This document shows, in pieces, positions 22,229 through 33,511 of a stretch of DNA of 64,000 bases. A model generated the notes under the pieces. It did no database searches. It was not told where the DNA came from and saw nothing but the letters and a program-made list of their open reading frames with translations. A program made the translations under genes and the position numbers. Source of the stretch: Ananas comosus (taxonomy: Eukaryota; Streptophyta; Magnoliopsida; Poales; Bromeliaceae); assembly GCF_001540865.1 (NCBI RefSeq), contig NC_033637.1, forward strand, positions 9,190,073 to 9,254,072, in the 5' to 3' direction. How positions within the stretch are numbered: the stretch's first letter is position 1; each line of letters starts with the position of its first letter.

Positions 22229-24079
22229 ATGGCCGAGGGCGGTAACATCAATCGACCCCCTCTCTTCGATGGCACTAATTATGCTTATTGGAAAGTCCGT
22301 ATGAGGGCGTTTCTTATTGCCATCGATGAGCGGGTATGGCAAGCCATTGAATTCGGGTGGAAACATCCCGCCGACGTTGTCGAAAATGTTACCGGTCCGA
22401 AACCTAGAAATAAGTGGACGAAAGAGGAAAACGAACTATCTTCGTTCAACGGAAAGGGTATCAATTCTTTATTTAATGCTTTAAATCAAACTGAATTTTT
22501 TCGTGTCTCGGCGTGTGAAACTACCAGAGAAATTTGGGAGACTTTACAAGTTACACATGAGGGTACAAGCTTGGTAAAGATTCAAAAATTACAAATGCTT
22601 ACAAGTAGATTTGACTCTATTCGTATGAAAGAACATGAATCTTTTACCGAGTATTATACTCGTTTGCAAGACATTATAAACACGTGTGCTAACTTAGGCG
22701 AGAAGATTCCGGACTCTAAAATTGTGAGAAAAATTTTGAGAACCCTTCACAAACGATTTCGTCCAAAGGTTGCGGCTATTGAAACGGTAAAATATCCGAA
22801 TGAACTTAAGGTAGAAGAATTAGTAGGTGCACTTCAAACGTATGAGATGACTTTTCCTTCTAATTTGTTTTCTTCCAAGTCTTCTTCTAAAGCTTCAGGG
22901 ATGGCTCTAAAATCAACAAAAGGAGATGACTCTACAACTTCATCGGACTCGGAGTCGGAGCAAACCTTGGAGGAGTTTGTAAAGCAACTAGCGCTTCTAA
23001 CGAAGAAGTTCCGTCGGAACTTTAGAAAGAAGTTTCCTCCTAAGTCCACTTCCTCCAAGTCAAGCAAATCTAAAGGGAGTTCTTCTTCATCTTCCTATTC
23101 TAAGAATAAAAAGTCCGAAAGCTCTTCTAAAGATTTTTCAAAAGAGAAGAAAACTAATCAAGGTCAAATCCAATGCTATAATTGTAGAGGATTTGGTCAT
23201 ATTGTATCGGATTGCTCTAATATAAAATCCTTGAAAAAGAAAGCAATGCAAGCCATCACTTGGGATGACTCGTCTTCGAGTGAGTCATCTTCAAGTGATG
23301 AGGATGTTAACGCTACGGCACTTATTGCACATGACTCTTTTATGTGTTTAGCATCTACAGATTCTATCACTATGTCATCTATGCATGAAAAATCTACGTC
23401 AGAGAACTCATCGGATGAAAGATCGGATGAAGATGATATGGTTGCCGCATATCATCAATTGGTTGTCGAGTCAAAGAAGATGGCAAAGCACAATAAAAAA
23501 TTGCGGCGAAGATTGCTCGAATTGGAAGAAGAGAACACGAAACTAGAATCGCTAACCAAGAGTCTCGAGCATGAAAAAGATGGTTTGACTAAGTCTTATG
23601 ACTCTTTATTTGAGAAATGCACATTGCTTGAAAAGGAAAAGGAATCTTATGTCGAAAATATCAATTTCCTTACCAAGCAATACACGGAAGCTAGAGAAGC
23701 AAATATGGAATTCACCAAGACTATTATCCAACTCAAATCGGATTTAAATCAATTTTCGTCTAGCTCTAGCAAACTTGACAGGATGCTCGGACTTGGTCAA
23801 ACAAATAAATTTGGACTTGGATATGAACGGGCGTATGTTGATAAAGCAATGAAGAAAGATGACGAACATTCGACAAAAGCGCTTCCTAAGCTTTATGGTA
23901 AGTTTGTCCCTCCTAAAAACACATTGGCTAACAAAATTTGTCATCTTTGTGGTATTTTAGGACATGTGAAAAGGTTTTGCAAACAAAAGATGTCAAAGGG
24001 TAAAAGCTCCACTACACCCTTGGATCGGAAGGCACAATGGAAACCAAAGAAGGATGATCCTAAGAACAAACTAACATAG
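22229..24079 (+). CDS. SIRE-2 gag protein (616 aa, ends at a nonsense codon)
   Basis: The start ATG (MAEGGNINRPPLFDGTNYAY) lies 18 bases after the primer site. Residues about 10-210 are the UBN2-type Copia capsid domain (ANLGEKIPDSKIVRKILRTL). A Ser/Lys-rich spacer precedes a first zinc knuckle at residue 316 (CYNCRGFGHIVSDC). An acidic Ser-rich stretch and a predicted coiled coil (about 415-495, KKLRRRLLELEEENTKLES) follow, then a second knuckle at 571 (CHLCGILGHVKRFC). Two knuckles and a long gag fit Sireviruses. The frame should continue into protease, but TGG codons have become TAG at 24077 and again near 24122. Confidence 0.85.
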   Translation: MAEGGNINRPPLFDGTNYAYWKVRMRAFLIAIDERVWQAIEFGWKHPADVVENVTGPKPRNKWTKEENELSSFNGKGINSLFNALNQTEFFRVSACETTREIWETLQVTHEGTSLVKIQKLQMLTSRFDSIRMKEHESFTEYYTRLQDIINTCANLGEKIPDSKIVRKILRTLHKRFRPKVAAIETVKYPNELKVEELVGALQTYEMTFPSNLFSSKSSSKASGMALKSTKGDDSTTSSDSESEQTLEEFVKQLALLTKKFRRNFRKKFPPKSTSSKSSKSKGSSSSSSYSKNKKSESSSKDFSKEKKTNQGQIQCYNCRGFGHIVSDCSNIKSLKKKAMQAITWDDSSSSESSSSDEDVNATALIAHDSFMCLASTDSITMSSMHEKSTSENSSDERSDEDDMVAAYHQLVVESKKMAKHNKKLRRRLLELEEENTKLESLTKSLEHEKDGLTKSYDSLFEKCTLLEKEKESYVENINFLTKQYTEAREANMEFTKTIIQLKSDLNQFSSSSSKLDRMLGLGQTNKFGLGYERAYVDKAMKKDDEHSTKALPKLYGKFVPPKNTLANKICHLCGILGHVKRFCKQKMSKGKSSTTPLDRKAQWKPKKDDPKNKLT

Positions 24080-24480
24080 AAACCACAGAAGGAAGATCCA
24101 AAGACAAATGCAAAGCAAACTTAGAAACGGAAGAAGGATGATCCTAAGAAGAAAATTGCTCAAATCGTCGACAAGCAACATGTTTCTCAATCAAGTCGGC
24201 CAACGCAACCCAAAACACGTAAGGTTTGGGTGCGCAAAGGTGAACTCTTTCCTTGCCTTGTGATTTACACTTTGTTTCATGCTTACGACAACTCTTCTTG
24301 GTATCTGGATAGTGGTTGTTCATGTCATATGACCAGTGATAAAAATTGGTTTACTTCTTTAAATAAAATCTCCGGTGGACTTGTTGTTTTTGGAGATGGT
24401 CGGTCATCAAAAATTATTGGAAAAAAGAACTGTCATTATCTCAGATGGCCCTACATTGAATGATGTTTTTTATGTTGAGA
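24080..24480 (+). pseudogene. SIRE-2 protease
   Basis: Lys-rich gag tail repeats lead into SSWYLDSGCSCHMTSDKN, with the DSG active site at about 24305. The frame then shifts: the homologous continuation (SKIIGK and following) moves to another frame near 24400. Confidence 0.8.
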
Positions 24481-25950
24481 GGCTTAAATCAAATCTCGTA
24501 AGCATAAGCCAATTGTGTGATGATGGGTATTCTGTGAAATTTTCTAATAAAGAATGCAATGTGACTCGTGATGATTCTATTTTCTTAAAAGGCGTAAGAT
24601 CTGAGAATAACTGTTATGTAGTTCCTAGTTCTTCAACTGAACATTGTAACCTAGCGACATTAGAGACCGAAACTTTATGGCATGAACGACTAGGTCACAT
24701 GAATTTTAAGGAACTATCTAAGATAACTAAGAAGGAGGTTGTTAGAGGTGTACCTAAGATAGACTTCAAAGAGAACACTGTGTGTGGGGGTTGTCAACTG
24801 GGAAAACAAACTAGATCCGCACATAAGAATTTGAAATACTTAGGGACATCTAAACCGTTAGAATTACTTCACATGGACTTGATGGGACCATCTAGGATTC
24901 AAAGTTTGGGTGGAAAACGTTATATCTTGCTTATTGTTAATGATTTTACTCGATTTGTATGGAGTGCTTTCTTACGTGAAAAAGCTGATACTTTTGATTC
25001 TTTTTCTGAGATTTGTCTTTGTCTTATGAATGAGCGTAACGATAAAATTGTATGTATTCAAAGTGATCAAGGGGGAGAATTTATAAATTCAAAATTTGTT
25101 AATTTTTGTATTTCAAATGGCATAAAACTTGAATTCTCGGCTCCTTATACACCCCAATAAAACGGAGTGGTTGAACGCAAAAATCGGGTTGTACAAGAGA
25201 TGGCACGTGTTATGCTTCATAGTAAGAAAATTGCTTTACATTTTTGGGCCGAAGCGGTTAACATGGCTGTCTATGTTATCAATCGGATTTATGTGCGTTC
25301 GAGTACTTTGAATACTCCGTATGAACTTTGGCTTGGTAGGAAACCTAATATTAAATACTTTCGTGTCTTCGGGAGTAAGTATTTTATCCTTCGGGATCGT
25401 CAAAATCTTGAAAAATTTGACTCCCGAAGTGACGAGGGGATCTTCCTCGGTTATTCTACTACAAGTCGTGCTTATCGTGCGTACAATTTACGAACTAAGA
25501 CGGTGATAGAATCTATCAATATAAAAGTTGATGTAGCTTCTTCTGTAAGTTCTTCTGTGAATGGTTCTTCTAATTCTTTGATGAATGATGATGATAATAA
25601 TTCTCCATTTGTGTTGCCTGTGAATGATGATGTTTCTGCATTTGATAATCCCATTGCATCTTCTGAAAATATTGTATTAAATGATTCATTTGAGCCTCAA
25701 AGCATCTCATGTGAAATATCTAGTACATCATCGAGACTGCACCCCTGATAGAGTCAAGAGATCACCCTTTATCGATTGTTATTGGAGATCCAAGTGTTGG
25801 TGTGCGAACTAGAAGTCAACTTCAATGTGAATTTGCATGTTATGTTTCTCTAATTGAGCCAAAGAATATTGACGAAGCTCTTCTTGATGAATATTGGATA
25901 AATGTCATGCAAGAAGAACTTGGTCAATTCACCCGCAATGATGTATGAGA
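24480..25950 (+). pseudogene. SIRE-2 integrase and linker to RT
   Basis: The HHCC zinc domain (WHERLGHMNFKELSKI, CGGCQLGKQTR) is intact. The core has LLHMDLMGPSRIQSLGGKRY and IQSDQGGEFINSKFV (first and second catalytic Asp), then VERKNRVVQEMARVMLHSK carrying the Glu. A CAA-to-TAA stop at 25158 splits the core between the second Asp and the Glu. The domain ends near YELWLGRKPNIKYFRVFG. A Ser/Asn-rich linker follows, then a frameshift at about 25740. Confidence 0.85.
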
Positions 25951-28900
25951 ATTAGTGCCACGCCCTGAGCAACAAAATATTATTGGTACTAAATGAATTT
26001 TTTAAAATAAGAAAAATGAGGATGGTACAATTGTTCGAAATAAAGCTAGACTTGTTGCTAAGGGTTATTCACAAATTGAAGGGATTGATTTTGATGAAAC
26101 CTTCGCCCCGGTTGCCCGTCTCGAATCTATTCGTATTTTGTTCGCGATAGCTTGTCATTTTAAAATTACTCTTTATCAAATGGATGTTAAAAGTGCATTT
26201 GAATGGTTTTCTAAAAGAGGAAGTTTATGTGGAACAACCAAAAGGTTTTGTAGAATTTAAATTTTCAAACCATGTTTTTCGTCTTAAGAAAGCACTTTAT
26301 GGACTCAAACAAGCACCGCGAGCATGGTATGAACGATTAACAAAATATCTTTTAGAAAAGGGATACAACCGAGGGGGAGCGGATATAACTCTTTTTGTAA
26401 AACACACTAAAAATGATTTTGTTGTGGCACAAATTTATGTGGATGACATTGTCTTTGGCGCAACTAAATGTAGCGCATTGGACCTTTGCAAATTGCGAGG
26501 TTCGAGTGATTAGATGTGTTCTGAGTTTTTCCAGACTTTCTTGTGGGTCGTAGACAGTGTTCCGACCTATGGTTCGAATCCCGAGAAGTGAGGTTTAAAG
26601 CTTAGCACCAAAACCCGAAAAGTCGGATTTTTGGTCAGCTCTCGGGTAGCCTTTAGCAGGTGGTGTACCGGTACAGTGTTTATGGCTGTACCGGTACAGT
26701 GTTGATAGTTGTACCGGTACGGGATCGGGTACCAGTACACAAACCGCTTCCCAGCCAACCCGAGGCTCGGGTTTGGCGTTTTTGTGGGAGGTGTACCGGT
26801 ACGCGGGCCCGTGTATTGGTACGCAGTGACAGATTCTGAATGGTCGAAACTGCATTGGTGTTTTTGTAATGTGGCTTCTCTATAACAGCACCCACGACCC
26901 TTAGAGCAATCCCTGAGCTGGGAACACAGGAGAAGAAGGTAGGGCACCTCTCTCCTTCATCTCTTTGGATTTGATTCCCCTTTTGCTTGGATTTTAGAGG
27001 ATTAATTCCTCTTTTTGCCTTTTGGGGCCTTTTCCACTATTGTTGAAGCTTGGAGCTTGGTTTTGATGCATTGTTGAGGGGAGATCTTTGGACTTAGAGA
27101 GTTTAGAGCTTGGATTGAAGCTTCTAAGAGGTAATCTACTTGTTCTCTCCCTCTAGAATTGAGTTTTATTGTTGGTTCTGAGATGAAACCCTAGAATGGA
27201 GACTTAGGGTTTGATTTGGGCATTTTTGATCTAGGGCTTTTGGAGCTTGATAACTTGGATTAGAACCTTCCCCTAGGTTGGATTGGAAGGGATTTAGCTC
27301 TCTTTTGGAGCTTGGAAAAGATTTTCTACTCCACAGGTGAGATTTTAGCCCTTTTGTCTTGATAGTTAATGTTTGATCTTATAGTTGTTCGTAACGCTCG
27401 TGTATCTCTTTGCTCCTTACTTTTAGAGTACTTAGAGACTCATAGACAACTCCGTTCGGCGAATCGAAGGATCCCGAGACGGTTCGGTGTGTTTGACCTA
27501 GTCACACAATGAGAAAATCTCATTTATGATGATTTGAATATCGTTAAATGAAAAAGCATGCATAATCATGTTAGATATATTTATTATAAATTTTAGAATG
27601 CTTAACATGTCTATGTAATGTATAAAAAATTTTCGGACCTCTATATGGTAGAGAGCTTGCATGTGAGACTTAGCATTCTAATTGAGATTTGAAACTATAA
27701 TTCCTATCATGAAAATGAATATTACTTTCATACATTTAACCTTTATACCCAATTGTGACATTAGGGACTTTGGAAGCCTAGAGAGGCTTGGGGACTTAGA
27801 CTATTTGAGAATTTGGGCCAATGTCATAAAGAGGCCTTGGGCCTGGGCTATATTGAATATTGGTATTAATGTCTTAATTAGAACATAGAATATGAATTGG
27901 GCTTGATTAGTTGTAATGCTTAAGTGTCATAAAGAGGCACTAGGCCGTGGGTGTTGGGTTATCACATTGTGACATAGAGCTAGACCGTTCGGTTACTAGT
28001 AGCTCTTGCCATGTTTGAGACATGAGGGTTGGATACTTGAGCCTTTGACTACGCTTGCTTGCCATTTGTGCTCATTCGTACCTTCTTGTGAGGGTCGCTC
28101 CCTACAAACCGGCACTTCGGAGTTAGCCTACGCGACCTATGTTCGCTCGTGCGGTATTGAGAAGCCTACGGGGTCGAGTGGGACAGACACATTCCAAGAG
28201 CAGGAATGTTGGGCTACCACAGGCACTTAGGCAGCACAAGCTGGACTACCTTGGGTAGGTCCTTAATTGGAAATGGAAATCGACACGGCGTTGAGTGAGT
28301 TTTAATCACTACTAGATAGAGAGTAGTGGTAGGATTACTTGGACTCGCTTCTAGCATAGTGTTGGACACTTGAGTATACATACGTACATGTAGCATGCTA
28401 GGAGATATTGCTTATTGCATTCATGTAAACATTGTTTACCATAGTAGAGCATGATCTTCATAATTTCATAAAGCAAATCATGATTGTTACTTGTGGTCAT
28501 GTAGGGACATACTTGTTCATAATGAAATAAATGTGCATCTTAATTGACACAATATAGTATCTTAGCATTTTAATTATGCTTTCATAAATGCAATTTATTC
28601 ATTATTATTGCTCTCTTTTTAGACTTACCCTCTCTTTGGGGCCTAGTGGTGCATTGAGCTGAGGTCAATAATTGCCCACTGGGAGCTATAAATTATAGTT
28701 CTCACGCTCTTTGTTTTATGTTTCTTTCAGAGCCTTCCACGTCGGGAGAGGCTAGGGACCGTGGGAAGGCGTTGCTTCGAACTAGCTCTTCAGCGAGTGA
28801 CGAGTTGATAGGTGGTCTACCTCTCGATGTATTTATTTTGGAGAGGTTGTGAGCTGTACCAGTGTATTAGAGACCACCATTTTGTGTAGCATTTTGGACA

Positions 28901-30033
28901 GATATTGTATAACTATATGTTTCACTCTTATTTCTTTAGTATTTTTCTTTTACCTTGTTGTAGAGGATAGATCTATTTGTGCTCTGATATCTCTAGATGT
29001 TGATTACCTTTGATTTTACTTTCCGCTGCTGATGTAGACGCCTTATATGTGTTGACATATGGCGGGTCTGGGCACGCTACCGGGAAGGCCTCTACCGGTC
29101 CCGGGGCGTGACACTAAAGATACAGTTGCCACTGAATTTCCTAAGTTGATGGCTAGTGAGTTCGAGATGTCTATGATGGGTGAGCTCTCATATTTTCTTG
29201 GTCTTCAAGTTAAACAATCAAAGGAAGGAATTCATTTGTCTCAAACCAAGTACGCAAAGGAATTGGTTAAGAAATTCGGTTTGGATGGAGCAAAGAACTC
29301 TGATACACTGATGGGAACAAGTAATAAAGGGCTTGAAGTGAATGTTGACGGACAAAGTGTGGATGAGAAACAGTACAGGAGCATGATCGGCAGTTTACTG
29401 TATTTGACTGCGAGTAGATCAGATATTGCTTTTAGTGTGGGAATTTGTGCTCGCTATCAAGCTAATCCAAAGGAAGTTTATTTGAAAGCAGTTAAGAGAA
29501 TCATACGATATGTTAAAGGTACAATCGCTTATGGTCTATGGTATCCTATGGGGACGTCTTTGGACTTAATCGGCTACTCGGATGCCGATTGGGCCGGTTC
29601 TGCGGATTATCGAAAAAGCACCAGTGGAGCATGCTTTTATATAGGCCACTGTCTGGTTGCGTGGCATAGTTAAAAACAAAACTGTATTGCACTCTCCACT
29701 GCTGAGGCGGAATACATTGCGGCCGGTAGTTGCTCTACACAGTTATTATGGATGAAAAGCTTATTGCGTGATTATCGGATCTCCTCCACCACTTTTACAA
29801 TTCTATGTGATAACACGAGTGCCATTAATATTTCAAAAAATCCTATTTTACATTCACGAACAAAGCATATTGAACTAAGATATCACTTTTTAAGAGAATT
29901 GGTTGAATCAAATGTTCTTCAACTTGAATATATTTCAACCGAAAATCAACTTGCGGATATTTTAACTAAGCTATTGAATCAAAAACGTTTTTTACATTTA
30001 AGAAAGGCTATTGGTATGAATCCTTCAAATTAG
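25950..30033 (+). pseudogene. SIRE-2 reverse transcriptase and RNase H, split by a solo LTR
   Basis: RT starts after two TGG-to-TGA stops (about 25946 and 25995). A 2-bp deletion at about 26200 shifts the frame inside [30 protein letters not shown] reaches the insertion at 26468, and the gene resumes at 29114 with KDTVATEFPKLMASEFEMS. RNase H has YSDADWAGSADYRKSTSGA, a stop at 29671, CDNTSAINISKNPI and ENQLADILTKLL. It ends AIGMNPSN at 30033. Confidence 0.9.
26469..29113 (+). mobile_element. Solo Ty3-type LTR in SIRE-2 RT (GTACCGGTAC subfamily)
   Basis: The LTR is 2645 bp, starting TGTAGCGCATTGG and ending GGGGCGTGACA. Perfect TSDs ctaaa (26464-26468 and 29114-29118) show a clean insertion followed by LTR-LTR recombination. 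There are four exact GTACCGGTAC palindromes (26665-26802) upstream of the TATA box (26878-26888). The leader has a donor-like GAG|GTAATC (27131), the hairpin (28675-28708) and an acceptor-like TTTCTTTCAG (28730). Confidence 0.9.
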
Positions 30034-30949
30034 ATGCATTCTATTGGGCCATAGATCATGCACATATTCCATTTTGTTTCTGTGCATGTTTTTGGTTTTT
30101 CCTGATTATTTTTGAGAGATGTTTGATCTTCATGGATGGTGTTGCTGTCAATTTCATGATTTTGTGAGCTCTATCATATGACTTTAAGTGTTTCATATTA
30201 TGTTTTGATTGATCACTATCAATGTTATTCTCTATTGTCATAATTTTTGAACGATCAAATCATTGAAATTCTGTTTTAGTATACTGAATTAAATTCAACA
30301 CCTCATACTTCAAACTTTGAACGTTGAAATTGTTTTGTTTGATTATTAGCTATGAGATAATAACTTTTTCTCTGTTTTTGAAATTGCGCTAATATTTTTG
30401 ACTTGAGGGTTGCACTAATTTAGGGGGAGTCTTTCCAGTTATGATTATGAAAATTTCTTGAATTCAAAAGATGTGGAAAGAGTTACATCCCTACTGAGAG
30501 TGTGAAAACTACCACCACATAGAGGAAAGAGCTACCACCCCGGTCGTCCGGTCAGTATGTGCAGCTACCACATGATGGGCAATGTATCTCTATAAAGAAA
30601 AAAAAAATGGTGAAATAAAGAATAAATAAGTAGAGATAGTAAGATTCTAAATAATATGTTTAATACAACTCCTAGGCGATAAAAGGTGGTTAGTTAAAAA
30701 ATGCTCAAAGAGCCACTCCTATCTCGATGCATGATGTGTGGAATTTATTTGATACTTACCAAGAATTTTATTTGATTTTCGAATCAACAATTTTTGACAA
30801 ATTGAATATCTTTGAAATTAATTTTTTAAAATTTATTTATGAAATTTTATTGGAAGTCATTAGGGATGGAAATTGAGTATTTTTGATGTTGGACATTTTG
30901 AGGATATTATATAAAATTTCTGAAAAATTATGAACAAAATTTAATCTTT
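30034..30949 (+). other. Non-coding SIRE-2 region between pol and ORF3
   Basis: AT-rich and collinear with 9441-10494 of SIRE-1. It includes the conserved piece with repeated ctaccac/gagctacc words at about 30480-30575. No gene supported. Confidence 0.7.
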
Positions 30950-30954
30950 TTGGT

Positions 30955-31527
30955 TTGGCTCTGGGACCGGTCCCAAACTTGGAGAGACCGGTCCCTCCGC
31001 CCGAACCAATATAAGGGTTTCGGCAGGTCATTCTTTTTGCTTTACCAATTTACCTCAAACTTCTCTCCCGAGCTTCTAACATCCCCTGGGTGCTTTTGCT
31101 TCCTTTCTCCGTGGATTTACATGTGTTTTTGGTAAGAGTTTCGGATTTTCTTTCTTTGTTGCCTTATAATTCGGAATTGTGCTTTATTTTCAGATTTTGG
31201 TGTTTGATCTCATTATGTTGTTGAATCTCTCCATTTTTGCCCTGTTCTTACCTCTTAACATGTTATTTAGGATTTTCATGCATTATTTCATATTTTGATA
31301 CAATTGTTTGGTTGATTTTGCTAAGTTTTTATCATCAAAATCTTATTTTTTCAATTTTTTCGAAAAAGATGTGTTTTTACTGATTTTTGTTGCACAAATT
31401 GTCCATGATTTTCATGATTATGTGGCCCTTGGATCATCTAGCATCTTGCATATCAACTTGCTAAATTTTCTAAAATCAAAATATATTATTCTTATGTTCA
31501 ATATGTCTACATCATTGTATCTAACAG
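30955..31527 (+). promoter_or_regulatory. Putative ORF3 promoter, leader exon and 5' UTR intron (SIRE-2)
   Basis: Two ACCGGT palindromes (30966-30992) precede a TATA-like AATATAAGG (31008-31016). A leader of about 100 bases follows, then the donor-like TTTTG|GTAAGA (GT at 31132) and the acceptor CTAACAG|GG (AG at 31526-31527). The inferred intron is 396 bp. It mirrors 8868-9440 of SIRE-1 part for part. Confidence 0.55.
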
Positions 31528-31574
31528 GGACTTCTTCGAAAATATACTCGTGGCTACTTGTTTTTGTGGTTCTT

Positions 31575-32925
31575 ATGGCCGGTGGTGGTCGCGGTAGTAA
31601 ACGTTAGCGTGCTTCGGCTAAGCGACTTGTTGAGCAACATCCGGGGGACGAGGGGAGCGAGTATGCTCCAGGCGAAGAATCTGAGTCTGATGAGCCCGAT
31701 TGGGAAGCACTTACTCCTAAAGTACTTTCGAAGAAGAAGGGTAAAGCTCCCGCAGTCACTGAAAAGGACAAAGAGAAAGGAAAAGGTGCTGAAAAGGGAA
31801 AAGGCAAAGCTGCAGATCAAGGGGCCGATACGGGAGGTCGGAGGAAGTCGGTGGTGTCGAGATTAGAGAGCCAGTTTCTGAGCCTCCACGATATTCTGTT
31901 CAGGACGTTGATTTCCGCCGACGATCTATGTACTCCTCAAAGCACTGCATTGGTGAACGTGATGTAAGCGTCGCAAATATCATTGAGCGTGTGCCGGCAT
32001 TTCAAGAACTATTTGAACATAGTAATTTGCATGAGATTTGCGATTTTCCAGAGCAAACAGGCTTCTCTCTAGAGCTTGTTAGAGAATTCTATATGCGGGC
32101 AGGACATTTGAGTGACTCTGACGGCGGCCCGTACATATTCACTACTTCGGTATGTGGCGTCGAGTTGACTATCACACCCGATACGATAGCATCTGTACTG
32201 GGGATGGAAGCTCGTACTGAGGGAGTTGAGTATCTGCAGGTCGGTTTTGACTCACTTCGGGATTGGAATCGTATTGTGAATACTATTTGCATGCCGGGTA
32301 CAGAATCAAACGGGATTATGGTATTGTCTAAGGATTTCAAGATGGAGTACAGGTTTTTGAACTTCGTGGTTTGCTATAACATTTTGCCCCTTGCAAACAC
32401 GAAGATTTTGAGATGGGATCGCATCCTCTACATGTATTTGTTGGGTAAGCCGGATATTGTTAAGGCAAAGAATATCAATTTGAACATCCCGTTTCTGATT
32501 TGGCGGAGAATGGCAAAGGTATTAAGACTTCGGGTCAGAATGAGCGGTTGCCTTTCCCGTTGATTATCACGAGGATTCTGCGACTTTATGAGGTGGATAC
32601 GCGTTGTGCATCCTATTAGCATAGTCTGGGATGGATAAGTGAGACGACGTTTGTGAAGTCGTATGTGCAGCTTCGAACTCCGTCTCAGCAACCTTCTCCA
32701 CCTCCTGCTTCCTCACGTCCTTCTGTGGAGATTTCTGAGGAGGATGTCTCGGTGTCGTCTGTGTATCGCGAGCAGCAGCGTTTATCTGAGGAACTGAGGA
32801 AGATGTCTGAGGAGCAAGCTATGATAAAGAAAGATGTGAGCAAGATCAAACGGTTAATGCAGGCGATTTTCGACAAGTTAGGTTGTTGCAGTGCAGATTT
32901 ACCTCCGGGTGATGACTCAGACTAG
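31575..32925 (+). pseudogene. Sirevirus ORF3, broken copy in SIRE-2
   Basis: This is homologous to the intact copy at 7444-8820. It starts MAGGGRGSKR and meets a stop within 11 codons (TAG at about 31605). The Lys/Gly-rich region is frame-shifted near 31850. The central domain is open from 31928 (MYSSKHCIGERDVSVANIIE) to a frame break at about 32515. The C-terminus has the coiled coil (YREQQRLSEELRKMSEEQAM) and ends DLPPGDDSD. The sequence is diverged from SIRE-1, yet the domain core (MEYRFLNFVVCYNILPLANT) is unchanged. Confidence 0.8.
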
Positions 32926-32937
32926 ATATTGCGGAGT

Positions 32938-33110
32938 TCCTCCTTTTGTCATTTTGGCACTTTCTGACAAAAAGGGGGAGATGCTCATGATGATGATGAT
33001 GTTGCTCATGATGCTCATGCTCATGATGATGATGATGTTGCTCATGATGCTCATGCTCATGATGATGATGATGTTGCTCATGATGCTCATGATGCTTACT
33101 TTTGGTGTTT
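32938..33110 (+). repeat. Hairpin, upstream purine tract and ATG-rich tandem repeat
   Basis: Inverted arms CTTTTGTCA and TGACAAAAAG (32942-32975) enclose a short loop and run into the purine tract AAAAAGGGGGAG. Next come nearly three copies of a roughly 40-bp unit made of GATGATGATGATG and TTGCTCATGATGCTCATG words (about 32988-33100). Confidence 0.75.
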
Positions 33111-33498
33111 TGATTAGTTATGTAAATTAGTTATGTAAATTTAGATGTTTGCTTAGATGCTCTAACATGTACTTAGATGAACTATGACTGTTGATGCTTC
33201 TTGATACTTTGTTTGGTGCTTTGACATGATTGACTATGACGTTTATGTTTGATCTTTTGATATGATAAGTATTCTTGAATCTTGATTGTGTTTTAAGAAT
33301 GTTTTTGCAGGAATATTCAAGACTTCAAGACTCCATGTTTAAGTCATAGAGTTTTGTATTAGGAATGTGTGAAAGGTGTAATTTTTCTTTTATTGGATCG
33401 ATCATGCAGGAGATTGTCGTTTTGTGATTGCGATGATCTTCTTTTTATTATTTCTGAGTTGTATACGAGCATTGTAATATGTTTTGTCACGAAATCGC

Positions 33499-33511
33499 CA
33501 AAGGGGGAGAT
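33499..33511 (+). other. SIRE-2 polypurine tract at the 3' LTR
   Basis: CAAAGGGGGAGAT lies directly before the LTR start at 33512 and repeats the core of the upstream tract at about 32970. Duplicated purine tracts are typical of Sireviruses. Bases 33111-33498 between the repeat and this tract hold no gene. Confidence 0.85.

Noticed and set aside
32988..33100. Possible CRISPR-like array
   Set aside because: The units are direct, contiguous, low-complexity ATG words without spacers, in a plant retrotransposon.
32891..33130. Met/Leu-rich open frame through the ATG repeat
   Set aside because: It is the translation of a simple tandem repeat.
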